DNA of 23,377 bases from Stramenopiles sp. TOSAG23-3 (GCA_900128585.1 LT642289.1:2064-25440); one strand, 5' to 3'; shown: positions 9,849-19,046, numbered from the stretch's first letter. Translations and numbers: made by a program. The notes: a model not told the origin generated them from the sequence alone.

Positions 9849-10040
9849 TTCCTGTTTGTCTTTCTGGATTAGATTAAGAAAAACGAATTGTTCCAATTTT
9901 CACTGAAGCAACCAACAGGAGAGACCAGGAAGTAAATAGTTTCGGTTAGCATTCTTTCCCTTGCACTCACTTACTCAACTCACTCATAGGGTTCTTCTGG
10001 TTGACTTGTAAACGGGCCCCTTGGTAATAGGCTCGTTTCC

Positions 10041-10397
10041 ATGAATGCAATGGAACGGCCAAAAGTTTCCAAACCGATACGGAAGAAACTAAAGTCTCCA
10101 ATAAAAGCATTGAAATCGTTTGCGCGCAATTTTAAAAATCATATTGCACGGTGTACCGAGATAGACAAGGCGAACGGTAGGGCAAAGTTTTTGACCAAAC
10201 GTGTGGGGGCGGGCGGGAGAAACCCTATGCGGCGAAAGGGTTCCCCGACGAAGACGACAGGCAAGAAGAAGTACAGCGATTTAAGCGACAGCGAGGACGA
10301 AGACCAAATCGGGATAGAGATGGACGCGTCGCTTGCCCATGAGCGACGACTTGGACGATCTGTTATGATGTGGCGTGCAGATATCAAACCTATTTAA
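10041..10397 (+). CDS. Small basic protein with acidic Ser/Asp/Glu patch, unknown function
   Basis: 118 aa from ATG 10041; a second in-frame ATG lies three codons on. I do not recognise the family. Residues 1-80 are strongly basic and Lys/Arg-rich (KPIRKKLKSPIKALKSFARN; MRRKGSPTKTTGKKK). Residues about 81-92 form an acidic casein-kinase-2-like patch (SDLSDSEDEDQ). A short Arg-containing tail follows. This composition is typical of small nuclear or nucleolar nucleic-acid-binding proteins, which is inference only. A coding role is supported by a GC content above its AT-rich flanks, an ATG start and a non-repetitive sequence. It is divergent from the nuclease-helicase and convergent with the next gene. 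A candidate AATAAA lies at 10551-10556. It could be an exon of a larger gene. Confidence 0.55.
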   Translation: MNAMERPKVSKPIRKKLKSPIKALKSFARNFKNHIARCTEIDKANGRAKFLTKRVGAGGRNPMRRKGSPTKTTGKKKYSDLSDSEDEDQIGIEMDASLAHERRLGRSVMMWRADIKPI

Positions 10398-10748
10398 CAA
10401 ACACACGAATCTGACATTAAACATGTACAGATATATGTATTTTGAGAGATGTTGTTAAAATTTTTAAAGAATTAGTCCTCTTACAAATGTAAACATGTGC
10501 AGTTAATTTTAGTAAAGGTGTAAAAATGTAAAATTTATTTGCTTTACATTAATAAACACTCTCCAAATTGGTTCCATTCGACGGAAGAGATCCAGAAGGT
10601 TCATTTTGTTTTGGTGTAAAGGCGTTAATGGCGCGCGTAAATTATAAACAAATCTCGTACCAAAAAAGGTGTGTTAACTTTTCAATTAATTTAAATAATA
10701 CTCTCCGCTCTTTAAAACCGAACTGCTTTGTACATGCTGCGGACTTCC
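10398..10748. other. Convergent 3' spacer
   Basis: AT-rich 3' regions of two convergent genes. Candidate poly(A) hexamers are AATAAA at 10551-10556 on the plus strand and AATAAA on the minus strand at 10534-10539. They overlap, so the two transcripts may share complementary 3' ends. No gene was recognised. Confidence 0.45.
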
Positions 10749-11477
10749 CTACTTGCTGTCCCCCTTCGAAGGTGGTGTGTGCGCCCTCGCGATGGCTTTC
10801 GCAGCTGCCGACTTTACCTCTTCCTCTAGTTTCAACCGGCGCGTGGCTTCCTCGGCCGACCGCCGCTCGATCGCCCCCCCGGCAAACTTTGCGGCCGGCG
10901 ATGCGGCTTTGGCAGGTTTGAGATTTGAGAAAAACGCTTCGTCCTCTTTTTGTTCCTTAGCTTCCCGGTCTTTCTGTGGCATGGTTCCCACATCATCGCG
11001 TTCAGACGCACTGTCCCCTGCGACCAGGGAGGGAAAAGGGTCCGTCATGTGATGGGCAATCATGTCCGCCCTCGACTCCAAGTCTTCCAAATCGTCTACT
11101 TTTTGCTTCCAATCCCGAATATGCGGCTCTTCGTGCCGAAATGTGTCTGGGTGTTTGCTGACTGCTCTTCGCACTGCGCGCCTAATTTTTCGAACCATGT
11201 TGTACCCCTCCACGGTCGAAGGAGTTAGGTTCTCGTCTGGGTAGTGTCTCGTTCGGACGTAGTCGTCGTCCGACTTCCACCCTTCCGGCGCGCCCCTGAC
11301 CGTTGCCCCGGGGGGCGTTCCAAGGGCACCTCCGCGGCCGGGGGCATTACTCTGGGGGAGCGCATCGACCGGGCAGTACAAGACGGAGGGAGAAATCGCA
11401 AAAATGAGAGAAAGGATGACAAAAAAAAAAGACCGAGTCTTGGACAAAAGACTCTCGGGGGCGCACAACAACACCAT
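10749..11477 (-). CDS. Small secreted or ER-targeted protein, unknown function
   Basis: 242 aa from ATG 11477. I do not recognise the family. The N-terminus is a convincing signal peptide: K13 and R15 precede a hydrophobic core at about 17-29 (FFFVILSLIFAIS). A plausible signal-peptidase site follows A39, with V at -3 and A at -1. The mature part (about 203 aa) has a Gly/Pro-rich segment at about 43-65, a highly basic helix around 94-108 (VRKIRRAVRRAV), acidic and Arg-rich segments, and an Ala/Glu/Lys-rich helix near the C-terminus (about 205-232) that could form a coiled coil. No transmembrane segment follows the signal, so the product should be soluble in the secretory pathway. An organelle-targeting leader is possible if the organism has a secondary plastid. 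The coding call rests on GC content, length and the signal peptide. Confidence 0.65.
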   Translation of the reverse strand: MVLLCAPESLLSKTRSFFFVILSLIFAISPSVLYCPVDALPQSNAPGRGGALGTPPGATVRGAPEGWKSDDDYVRTRHYPDENLTPSTVEGYNMVRKIRRAVRRAVSKHPDTFRHEEPHIRDWKQKVDDLEDLESRADMIAHHMTDPFPSLVAGDSASERDDVGTMPQKDREAKEQKEDEAFFSNLKPAKAASPAAKFAGGAIERRSAEEATRRLKLEEEVKSAAAKAIARAHTPPSKGDSK

Positions 11478-12347
11478 ACCAGACTATTCAGCGGTGTCCT
11501 AAATTAAACGTGACCGAACGACGGCTATATCGTCGATTGGCCTGGCAACTTCCCGTCAGAGTATGTACGGCCTTGCAGTGATCGTACGGATGTTAATAAT
11601 ACACACCGTTTCAACTCGCTCGTTATTATAAAGGAAATAAACAATGGTCTATAAAGGAAAGAAAGACCTCCTTTCTTCATTGTCATCTTTATTTTTTATA
11701 TTTAGAATCATAAAATCATAAACTCATTCCATTTATTCATTCCCCCCAGTTAGTAGTTGTTTTTTTAATAATTATTAATAAATTTTAACCACCTCCTTCC
11801 TCCTCCTTCCTCCTCCTCATCCTCCTTTTTCTTTTTCTTTTTCTTTTTCTTCTTCTTCTTTTTAAAATTTATGATAGAACCGACTACTACCGTAGTACTA
11901 GACAACGAAACACGTAGTATTATTAATACAATACCATAATAATAGTCGTCTAGTAATTGAAATTCGTTTTTTTTTTTTTTAAATGTTTTTTTTTTCTCTT
12001 TCTTTTTTCTTCATAATAAAAAATTAATCTAATAATAATAATTTTGTTTCTTCTTCTTCTTTTTTTCTGTATCTTTTTTTTTTTGGAATTGAATTTGTGT
12101 TTGTAATAACTTTGTGAGCACAATAATATGTACAATAATATATATTATTTTTAAAAATGTAGACAACCATACGTAATTGTTGGAGTTTTCTTTTTTTACT
12201 TTTCTTACCGCTTCGTATAGAACAAAACAGTTGCACCGTACATATATTTTATTCCCTCCCCGTGAATTTTCATTCACTCCCGTCCGCCTTGTTCGACCGT
12301 TTTGATGGGGGCCGTGTAGAAGAAGAAGCGTAGGAGATCGCGCAATC
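11478..12347. other. Intergenic region between divergent genes, pyrimidine-rich
   Basis: 5' regions of the secreted protein (minus) and FANCA (plus). It contains CCTCCTT-type and CTTTTT tracts at about 11790-11863, long T runs at 11968-12015 and a TTC cluster near 12050. A TATATTTTATT string at about 12242-12252 lies roughly 100 nt upstream of the FANCA ATG and could serve as a TATA element. ORFs here are low-complexity Lys/Ile strings and were not accepted. Confidence 0.55.
11825..11848 (+). repeat. (CTTTTT)4 microsatellite
   Basis: Four tandem CTTTTT units followed by several CTT units, inside a longer uninterrupted pyrimidine block that starts near 11790. Confidence 0.9.
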
Positions 12348-15300
12348 ATGTTGAAACGAAAAATTTTTGAGCTCTTGAACAGTGACGTGTTCGATGATGG
12401 AAGAGGGGGCGGGGCGTCAGGATCCCCGGGCGGCAACTGGAAGCAGCGGAACAACAGTTTTGGAGTGAACAGGGGCGGGGCGAGGGCGGAGTCCCTTGAT
12501 GCGTTGAAGCGGGGGATGCAGTCGCTCGCTGCGGAGAAGAGGGGCAGCAACGAGTGGCTGCGGGAGGTGAAGGTGGCGAGCGCCCTCGCCCGTCATATTG
12601 TAAATAACTCAAAGATACCGGGGTGGTACTGCCCCGCCACGATACAAGAAACCGTGGACGCCGCCGCCCACATTTCGAAAACCTACCCCTTCTGCCCGGC
12701 CAGCTTCGTCACGAAGCTGTACCAGAACCACTGCGGCACGTACGCGGTTCCCCTCGGGCTCGGGTGGGGCCTGCACGTGAAGGGGCTCGCCGCGTTCGAG
12801 CAATTTTTGCTGCAGTCGTCGAAAGGTTTGGCCAGAGTTTGGCTGGAAGCAGTGAAAACGGCCCACGCGGAAGCGCCGTGGGGCTCGGAGAGGTCGGCGT
12901 ATGCGCTCTGGCTGCGGCACGCCACGACGTTCTTGCTGCAGTGCTGCTCCCCAACGCACACGGTTGGGGCGGAGGCGAAGCGGAGGCTGCTGTCTCGAAA
13001 CGCCATGGCAACCGTGAACGAGATGCGCCTAAGGAGCGACAGAGACCGAGACATGCCGCTGCTGCTGATCTATTTGTTAAAAACCGTGGACGTGGCCGAC
13101 GACGGCAGCAGACGACTGTGGCTGCGGACGTTCCAGCTGTCCACGCTGAAGAACATCCTTCGGCTGCCGTCCTCTACGGAGCCGGTGCCGGGCGCCCCCC
13201 GGGAGAGCAGCCTGTCCCCCGCTTCGTCCGCGGAGGACCGGCTCCCAACCGTGCTGGACGCGCTGAGAACATTTGTCGCCCAAATACAGTTAGAGGTCGT
13301 CATGGAAGGCTTGCAGTTCCTGCTGAATGAATCGGAGTCCATGCTGGAAGTAAACTGGTGCCTCATGAGGGAGTGCGTGGGGATGGTGATCGCCAAAGGC
13401 CAGGAGGGCGAGAGGGAGAAGGTTTTGCACGGGTTCCTGTCCCTGTCGAAGGGCCTTTGCGTTGCAAAGATCAAGGAAGGCCTCGTGGCGGTAGTCGCGT
13501 CGAATGTGCGGTTCGTTCAATGCCTTCTCCCTTTCATAGCAGGCAAAGGTTACAAGACGTTCTTCAAGGACATATTTGCGCGACCCTCCAAGGGCAGGGA
13601 CGGTGGCCGCGCCGGGCCATCTTCTCGGCCGGAAAGCGTGCTGAAGCCCCTGGTGGTTGGGAACAAGGATGGGGGGAACGTCTACGGTGCAGGGCGGGAG
13701 ATTCTGGGAAAAGGGTCGTACGATTTGTACGTGGAGCCCAGCAAACGGACCGTTTCGAGCTTTATCAAGGCCTTGGAGAGCCTTGTTCCCCTGGACAGCG
13801 TCGAGATCTTGCGCCTTAACAAGCACGTCGCCCTTTCGTTTCGCCTGGATTTTCGAGACTTGGTTGCCGACTACGTGGGCCTCGTGAATGCCCGCATCGA
13901 CGATTTGTGCACCTTGGCGCCCGACGATGGCCCGGGAAGCAGCGCAAAGGACCAGATTGCAAAGGACATCGTCGCGTACGTCGACGCGTTCCACACCTCG
14001 GGACAGGTCCCGAAATCCTTGGCGCAGACGGCCGTCTTCCGAAGGCAGTACTTTGTAAAAAGAGTTATCCCCGTCCTCCTCTCGTCCTCCCAAGTGTTTA
14101 TCAGCGATGCAGAGTACAATTTTCACAGAGAAAAGCGGCGGCTCATTGCTGCCCTGGCCGAAAAGTCGATTCTGCCCGCGAGCGTCTACTCCTCGTTCCT
14201 GCGGACGAGCCAAAGCAGCGAGAACCAGATGTCCCAGAGCAGTGGCAGCGACCGCTCCGCCTCGCTCTTGTCGAAACTGCCCAAAATGGCGCAGTCAATG
14301 GTGCGGGCCCCACCGGGCAAGCAGGACGTCGACGCCTCGGAAACGTACCGCATTAGGCGGCGCAAAACAGTAAAGGCCTGGCGTGCATATTTGGAGAGTT
14401 TGGCGAAAGAGATGATTGAGAAGCACGAGGACCGGGGTCAATTAGGAACGTATGTAATGGAGCTTGTTGACGCGGTCGGCGAATCGATGGTCCAGGTGCT
14501 GAACAGCGGACACGATTTTTCCTGCTGCAAAAAGTGGCTGGTCGACCTGTTTCGTGTGCTGCATCGATTGTTTTGCGATGGAAACATCGCACGTCACACT
14601 GATGGTCCTTGCAACGTGCGTGGCTCACTTGTCGCACAGCGCAGTCTTGGCCGACGACGAGTGCAGCACCAGCCTTTGGGGCCGGAAAGTACTGGCCAAG
14701 GTCGGACGGCAGTTGCTGGAGCTGACGTCGACGGAAACCTTCGTGGCAAACGCGTGGACCTTTTACGAGTACTACTTCCAGGCAGCATCATGGCACTTTG
14801 ACGGGATCGAACTGCAACCTTTGGGGAGCGCGAGGGCGCACGAACGCCAGCCTGCGCCAAACGGGGCGGCCAAAGGTGATTTTCGAGTGGAAGAGAGCAT
14901 CATCGTGTTTTGCCTCGCGTTGGACCGGAATGCAAAGGGCACCGGGGGCCAGTCGTCTGCCATGCGCTCCGTGCTAGGGGCCTTATCCATAAGCTCGTCC
15001 CTGCCGGACACGCTGATACTGGAGACTTGCTTTTTGAAGACGAACCGTCGGTCGATATCCGACGTATTTTGGAGCCACCCTCTATATCCCTTTGGGGACA
15101 TGCACCGAGCGTTTGTAGACATTCTAAAGACCATGCTCTTCCAGCGCGTGTTTCTGAGCACGTACGACGCTGCAACGAGTCACGCTCCCAACGAAATGAG
15201 CCTGGGGAACTGGCGCTCCTCCACGTCGTCCGAGTGGGACGAGGCCACCGCGCCGTTAGCAGCGCACGGAAGCACGGCCACGGAGGGGCGACGAACGGTA

Positions 15301-15987
15301 TTGCCGTGCTTTGGACTGCTGCTTGAAGTGGAGGAACGCATTGTGCCGAGGAGAGCCGCAGGCAAGCTGTTCCAGACAGCGTTGACGGAATTTTACGATG
15401 AGTTCACAGGTGGCAAGCACGAGATCAAGGGATGCTTTCACAGCATTGCCCTCTCTTTGGTGAATTTGAACGAGAAGGCTCGCAACGTTCGCGTTAAAGT
15501 TGCCCGAGCCTCTGTTGAGCTGTTGAGGGCGTTCCCCCCCCAGTTTTTTTTTACTGATTTTCAGGCTTTGTCAGACTACGTGTCCACATGGTTGGAGCCG
15601 TACCAGTTCTGGCCCCCGGGTGTCACCAGCGCGCTGGCGCGTACCGTGCAGCCCATGCATGGCGTCGACAAGCTACCGATATCTATCGCCTCAGCTTTTC
15701 TTCGACATTGGCCGCAGATTTCCTTTCTTCAGAACGGGGCGCGGCATTTTAAAACGATCAAGATGGTGCATGATTGGATCGTTGCCATTTCCTGCGACCA
15801 TTCCGGTGCGTGCCCGTACCCGATAACGCCTGGTCTCGAAAATGCCCTGGAAGCTCACAGCGATGCAATTCAGAAGTGTCGGGTAGAACTGCTGTCGTTG
15901 GGACATGGGGCATTGAGCGAAAGAATGCGCGTTTCTTTGCTGGAGAAAGATGGGAAGCAGTCAGGGGGAGAAAGCTTGATTAATTAG
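12348..15987 (+). CDS. FANCA: Fanconi anaemia group A (FANCA) homologue, frame broken near 14575
   Basis: The first frame runs from ATG 12348 and closes at 14801. The second is open from 14503 to the stop at 15987. Switching once at about 14565-14590 gives some 1210 aa; human FANCA has 1455. Diagnostic blocks I recognise from FANCA: FIKALESLVPL (about 472-482); DYVGLVNARIDDL (about 509-521); a VxxFxxTGxxP-like stretch (DAFHTSGQVP, about 546-555); FRRQYFVKRVIPVLL (about 564-578); ILPASVYSSFLR (about 608-619). The rest is helical, as in the alpha-solenoid of FANCA. Family knowledge: FANCA is the scaffold of the nuclear Fanconi core complex that directs FANCD2-FANCI monoubiquitination at interstrand crosslinks. 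Beyond 14590 the first frame becomes Arg/Gly-rich and unlike FANCA, whereas the second frame reads SHVTLMVLATCVAHL, which matches a conserved FANCA helix. The break may be a sequencing indel in TTTT at 14571-14574, a real mutation or ribosomal frameshifting. Identity is strong; functional status is open. Confidence 0.85.
14565..14590 (+). other. Frame switch inside FANCA (one surplus base)
   Basis: The upstream frame reads LHRLFCDGN and the downstream frame reads CFAMETSHV over the same bases. Removing one base, for example from the TTTT run at 14571-14574, joins LHRLF to AMETSHVTLM. No GTAAGT-like donor or well-placed pyrimidine-rich acceptor is present. The only GT-AG pair with the right length class that I found (14593-14644) would delete a conserved segment. 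Confidence 0.75.
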
Positions 15988-16009
15988 AGGAGGCAGTACA
16001 TGGTAAGAA

Positions 16010-16015
16010 AATAAA
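16010..16015 (+). terminator. Candidate poly(A) signal AATAAA for FANCA
   Basis: AATAAA lies 22 nt after the FANCA stop codon and just before the left arm of the inverted repeat. Its position is plausible, but the hexamer is frequent in AT-rich DNA. Confidence 0.4.
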
Positions 16016-16033
16016 TAATGAACCTCAGAATAA

Positions 16034-16308
16034 TACATTAAAAACAAGAAAATTGGCTGTTGTATAATACATTTTACTCTCTCTCTAATGTTAAAAAAAA
16101 TATATTTACTAAAAGTATATATGTAGTAATATGATATGCTTGAAGACTCTCACTTTATATCAGTCATCTTGGTTCTTCGAAATCTAAGATTGTTTTCCAA
16201 GTAATAAAAAATATTTTAAAATATATTTTTTAATGTTTAGTAGAGTTCAGTTTGCAGTACATTAAGTTAATTACTTAAACAACAGCCAATTTTCTTGTTT
16301 TTAATGTA
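16034..16308. repeat. 30-bp perfect inverted repeat (arms 16034-16063 and 16279-16308)
   Basis: The left arm contains ACAAGAAAATTGGCTGTTGT and the right arm contains its exact reverse complement, ACAACAGCCAATTTTCTTGT. The full perfect match is 30 bp per arm, separated by 215 bp of AT-rich sequence. It could fold as a long stem-loop or be the ends of a small MITE-like element. No transposase or target-site duplication was identified. Confidence 0.95.
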
Positions 16309-16345
16309 ATTACTTAAATAACAGCCAATTTTCTTGTTTTAATGT
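16269..16345 (+). repeat. Two adjacent copies of a 38/39-bp tandem repeat
   Basis: Copy 1 at 16269-16307 and copy 2 at 16308-16345 both begin AATTACTTAAA and contain AACAGCCAATTTTCTTGTTT. They differ by one substitution (C/T) and one T in a homopolymer. Each copy contains the right-arm sequence of the inverted repeat, so the arm was duplicated recently. Confidence 0.95.
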
Positions 16346-16375
16346 TTTACGCTTATAAAGTTTTCATTTTCCCCC

Positions 16376-18175
16376 TCAGACTCCCATTTTACTGAAAGAG
16401 TGGCGCAGCGCAGCGTAAGATTTTGTGTCCAAATCGTTGACGGCCGGCAGCACTCGGTCTTTGTCAACGCCGAGCACGCCCCCGACAATCTTCAGGGCAA
16501 CGCTGGACAGGGATTTGCCTTTCTCCTTCACGACCTCAATTTGGTCCTCCAGCGAATAACTTTTACCAGTTTCGTCGGTAGCAAGGTCTCCAAACATTAA
16601 CGAGATAAAATCTTTCGCAGCGGCATGGCTGTCAACGTCCTTGGCCATTTCGTCGTTCCCCAGTGCGGTCTTTTCTGCCAGATCGCTCGCCTGCTTCAGC
16701 GCGCCCATTCGCTCGTTGAAGTCAAAGTACCACATCGTAAACGAAAACCGCTCGCCGTAACAAGGTCGTACCTCGTGCTCAATTTGGTCGGAAAAGAACA
16801 GCGCAAGCCTCCCCCCCTCGGGCGCAATGTCGACGGGGTCCTTGGTCGAAGGGTGAATACGAAGGTGCCCCCCGTCGCTCTCTTTCCACTTTTCAGGGTT
16901 CAGATAGCAGAGCACCGTCAGTTTTCTCCCATCTCTTGTCGTGTTGTCCACGTGCCTCTGGAACCGTCCGCCCTCATTGTAGTTTGCCAGCATGCAGTCG
17001 CTCCGTTCTGAAATCCCATTGAGGTAGGGCACTTTTCGGCTCAACTTTTCAAACACAAGCTTGTCGATGGCCTTCATGGTGGACTTCAGCGCCAAGAATT
17101 TGGATAGGGGGAGCTCGCCCTTCATTGCCAAGGCCTGCAGCGCGGGCTTGCAGGGCGCCACGTCCCCCCTTGTCTGCGGCTGGACCCCTGCTGAATCAAA
17201 CTGTTGGGTGTTTTGGTTTTTATGACCGCCGCACATCCATAAAACTTTGTCGCCACGCACGGAAGGAACCGTGACGTGCGCCCCGACTTCGTTCGATTTT
17301 CCCACCCAGATCTCGCTCTTCTCAAAGTAGGGTTCCAGTGAAATCGCCTCTTGGCGAATTTCAGTGCACGTGTCCGCGCTGAGAAAATTGTCGCAGATCG
17401 CGTACCCATTGTCCACGAGCTGCTTGGCGAGCTTCTCGACGTTTTTGTTCCCTCCCACTTTCTTCTTCTTTTTCCCCCTCCTCTTTCCACCGCCCGGCGC
17501 CGTTCTGCCCAGCAGCATGTCGTTCAAGCCCTTCAAGTTCACAATGAGGTCTATGGCCTCGGCTACGATTGCGTTTGACTTTTCTCCAGACGCGTCGTTC
17601 TCCTGACCATGGAAGGTGAAGGACGGGGCGTGGAGCTGGCGCGATTCCCCCACTGCCCTTTCCTGCTGCGATCTATACTCCTTTATCGAATTCTGAATGA
17701 CTACGATGAATTTTCGTTTCGTCGTGTAGTTCTTTTTTGTGGCGACATCCAGGTTTATCTCCAGCAGCTTTTCGAAAATCTTAAAGTCGACGTCGCCCGT
17801 CTTTAGCAAGACCCTGAGCTTTGTCGACAGCTCTGTCGCGTCTTTGCACTTGAACAGCACTGCCAATTGGTTCTTCGCTTTGTCCAGTCGCACTTCGTCT
17901 TTCGTGGGCGGGGCCGTAGCCTTTTCCTTGGACGGCTTCGCCTTCGACTCTATCAGCTGGTAGATGGTCATGAGCTGCGAGCACGTTTTCATGTCTTTGC
18001 GTTGGACACAAATATCAATATGCAACTGCAAGGTCTTGATGAACTCAATGTCGATTTTCCCCTTTTCAAAGAATGCGGTCACCATCCTCTCTAAAACGGT
18101 CGCGTCAGGACACTGCAAAAGAATCTTCAGTTTGTCGTGCGCATCGCCCCGTTTTGGATTGACAAGAGACGCCAT
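16376..18175 (-). CDS. EGLN/PHD-type prolyl 4-hydroxylase with tandem N-terminal helical repeats
   Basis: 599 aa from ATG 18175; the frame extends eight codons further, but only to a TTG. Seen: two copies of an unrecognised 65-residue helical repeat at about 15-77 and 101-167, sharing the pattern LLxCxDATxL...FxxGxxDxxxxxxL; a Lys-rich linker at about 231-240 (KRRGKKKKK); a 2-oxoglutarate/Fe(II) dioxygenase domain at about 245-490 starting GYAICDNFLSADTC. Iron ligands are H408 and D410 (RHVDN) and H467 (IEHEV). The 2-oxoglutarate-binding arginine is R476 (ERFSFTMWYFD). Spacing and wording (CYLNPEKW, GGHLRIHP, RLALFFSD) match human PHD2/EGLN1. Family knowledge: these enzymes hydroxylate prolines using O2, for example HIF-alpha in animals and Skp1 in some protists, and act as oxygen sensors in cytosol or nucleus. 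The substrate here is unknown. The C-terminal 100 residues are helical and unassigned. Confidence 0.93.
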   Translation of the reverse strand: MASLVNPKRGDAHDKLKILLQCPDATVLERMVTAFFEKGKIDIEFIKTLQLHIDICVQRKDMKTCSQLMTIYQLIESKAKPSKEKATAPPTKDEVRLDKAKNQLAVLFKCKDATELSTKLRVLLKTGDVDFKIFEKLLEINLDVATKKNYTTKRKFIVVIQNSIKEYRSQQERAVGESRQLHAPSFTFHGQENDASGEKSNAIVAEAIDLIVNLKGLNDMLLGRTAPGGGKRRGKKKKKVGGNKNVEKLAKQLVDNGYAICDNFLSADTCTEIRQEAISLEPYFEKSEIWVGKSNEVGAHVTVPSVRGDKVLWMCGGHKNQNTQQFDSAGVQPQTRGDVAPCKPALQALAMKGELPLSKFLALKSTMKAIDKLVFEKLSRKVPYLNGISERSDCMLANYNEGGRFQRHVDNTTRDGRKLTVLCYLNPEKWKESDGGHLRIHPSTKDPVDIAPEGGRLALFFSDQIEHEVRPCYGERFSFTMWYFDFNERMGALKQASDLAEKTALGNDEMAKDVDSHAAAKDFISLMFGDLATDETGKSYSLEDQIEVVKEKGKSLSSVALKIVGGVLGVDKDRVLPAVNDLDTKSYAALRHSFSKMGV

Positions 18176-19046
18176 GGGAGCAGTCGAAGCAAGCTCCAAT
18201 AAAAACGAACGAGAGGATTCGACGGGCTAGGCAAACGAATCGTGGGCGCAGCGTTATCCTTTTGTGTCTATAAGAAGCGCGCAGTTAACAGTATATTATC
18301 GTTGGTTGAACATCTAATCAAAGATGGAAAAGAAGAACGGACAAAATATGACACAATATATACGAGTATATGGGGTGTGGGAAGTGGGAAGGAAGGAATG
18401 TCAATGAATTGTTTGAATGAAAAATATAACACCACATATAAGATACCGTACGAGGATGTCAAAGTATGAAGTATTACCAAGGTAGCACAGCACGTATTAT
18501 ATATATTTATTACATACGAGTAGACGACTAACAAATTCATCTAAAAAAAAAAAAGATTCTTCTCTTTTGTCATGTTATTACATTATATTATTAGACTAAT
18601 ATGAATAGAATCAAATAACGAATAATGGCTTTGTATTTTAGTAGTGAAATATTCTTCCGATTTTCTATTTTTTCTATGCTATGAGATGATGTATCATTTT
18701 TTCGCCAATGGTGCTGTGGTGATGATCCATTTTTTTCTTTCTTCTTCTTCTTCTTCTTCTTTTTCTTTCTTCTTTCTTTCTTCTACTTTTTCTTTTTTTT
18801 TTTTTTTCGTCGCGCAAAAAAAAAATTATAAAGTAATTGTTTTTGCGCCGCGGGGGGGAGACAATAATTTAAAAAACACAATTGAATGAACAGTATTAGA
18901 AAATGTATATTATAATAAAATGCACGACTAGAATAGGATTTTTAAAAATTTTGGGCAACAAAGCATCATTGAGTTTGTGATTTCGTTTCTACTGCGATCT
19001 GATTCTGGTATTAATACAATTCGCGCGCGCGTGTGTGTTCAAGACG
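18176..19046. other. Intergenic region between divergent hydroxylase and ubiquitin-like genes
   Basis: It carries both 5' regions. It is AT-rich, with (TTC)7 at 18739-18759, A and T runs and a G run (CGCGGGGGGGAG) near 18848. A CTTATAGA string on the minus strand (about 18267-18274) lies roughly 95 nt upstream of the hydroxylase ATG. An open frame at 18242-18469 begins only with GTG and has no ATG until late, so it was not accepted. No RNA gene was recognised. Confidence 0.55.
18739..18759 (+). repeat. (TTC)7 microsatellite
   Basis: Seven perfect TTC units within a pyrimidine-rich block extending to about 18808. Confidence 0.92.

Larger units (their letters stand above)
8783..10040. other. 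1.26-kb intergenic region between divergent genes
   Basis: It holds the 5' regions of the minus-strand nuclease-helicase and of the plus-strand 118-aa protein. It is AT-rich with (TTC)8 at 9092-9115, AAG/GAA-rich stretches at about 9208-9320, two CTTTCCATTCCAT units at 9778-9803 and (TTTC)8 at 9815-9846. A TATATA stretch at about 8833-8841 lies 50-60 nt upstream of the nuclease-helicase ATG, but such strings are frequent here. Short ORFs in this region encode low-complexity protein only and are not supported. No tRNA was recognised. Confidence 0.6.
15988..16375. other. Convergent spacer between FANCA and prolyl hydroxylase
   Basis: An AT-rich 388-bp region between two 3' ends. It holds a candidate poly(A) signal for FANCA, a 30-bp inverted repeat and a tandem duplication. 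No gene was recognised. Confidence 0.6.

Noticed and set aside
11950-12550. Lys/Ile-rich minus-strand frames upstream of and overlapping FANCA
   Set aside because: They are products of homopolymer and microsatellite DNA and overlap the start of FANCA antisense.
13290-14213. 307-codon minus-strand frame antisense to FANCA
   Set aside because: It is a shadow of the GC-rich FANCA coding strand, and its protein has no recognisable pattern.
14593-14644. Possible 52-nt GT-AG intron that would also repair the FANCA frame
   Set aside because: The donor GTCACA is weak, the acceptor lacks a pyrimidine tract, and removal would delete a helix (SHVTLMVLATCVAHL) that matches FANCA.
15530-15575. Intron-acceptor-like TTTTTTTTACTGATTTTCAG in FANCA
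   Set aside because: The reading frame is open through it and the encoded residues fit the C-terminal FANCA helices; no matching donor is seen.
18242-18469. 75-codon plus-strand frame in the divergent spacer
   Set aside because: It has only a GTG start, no family resemblance, and AT-rich spacer composition.
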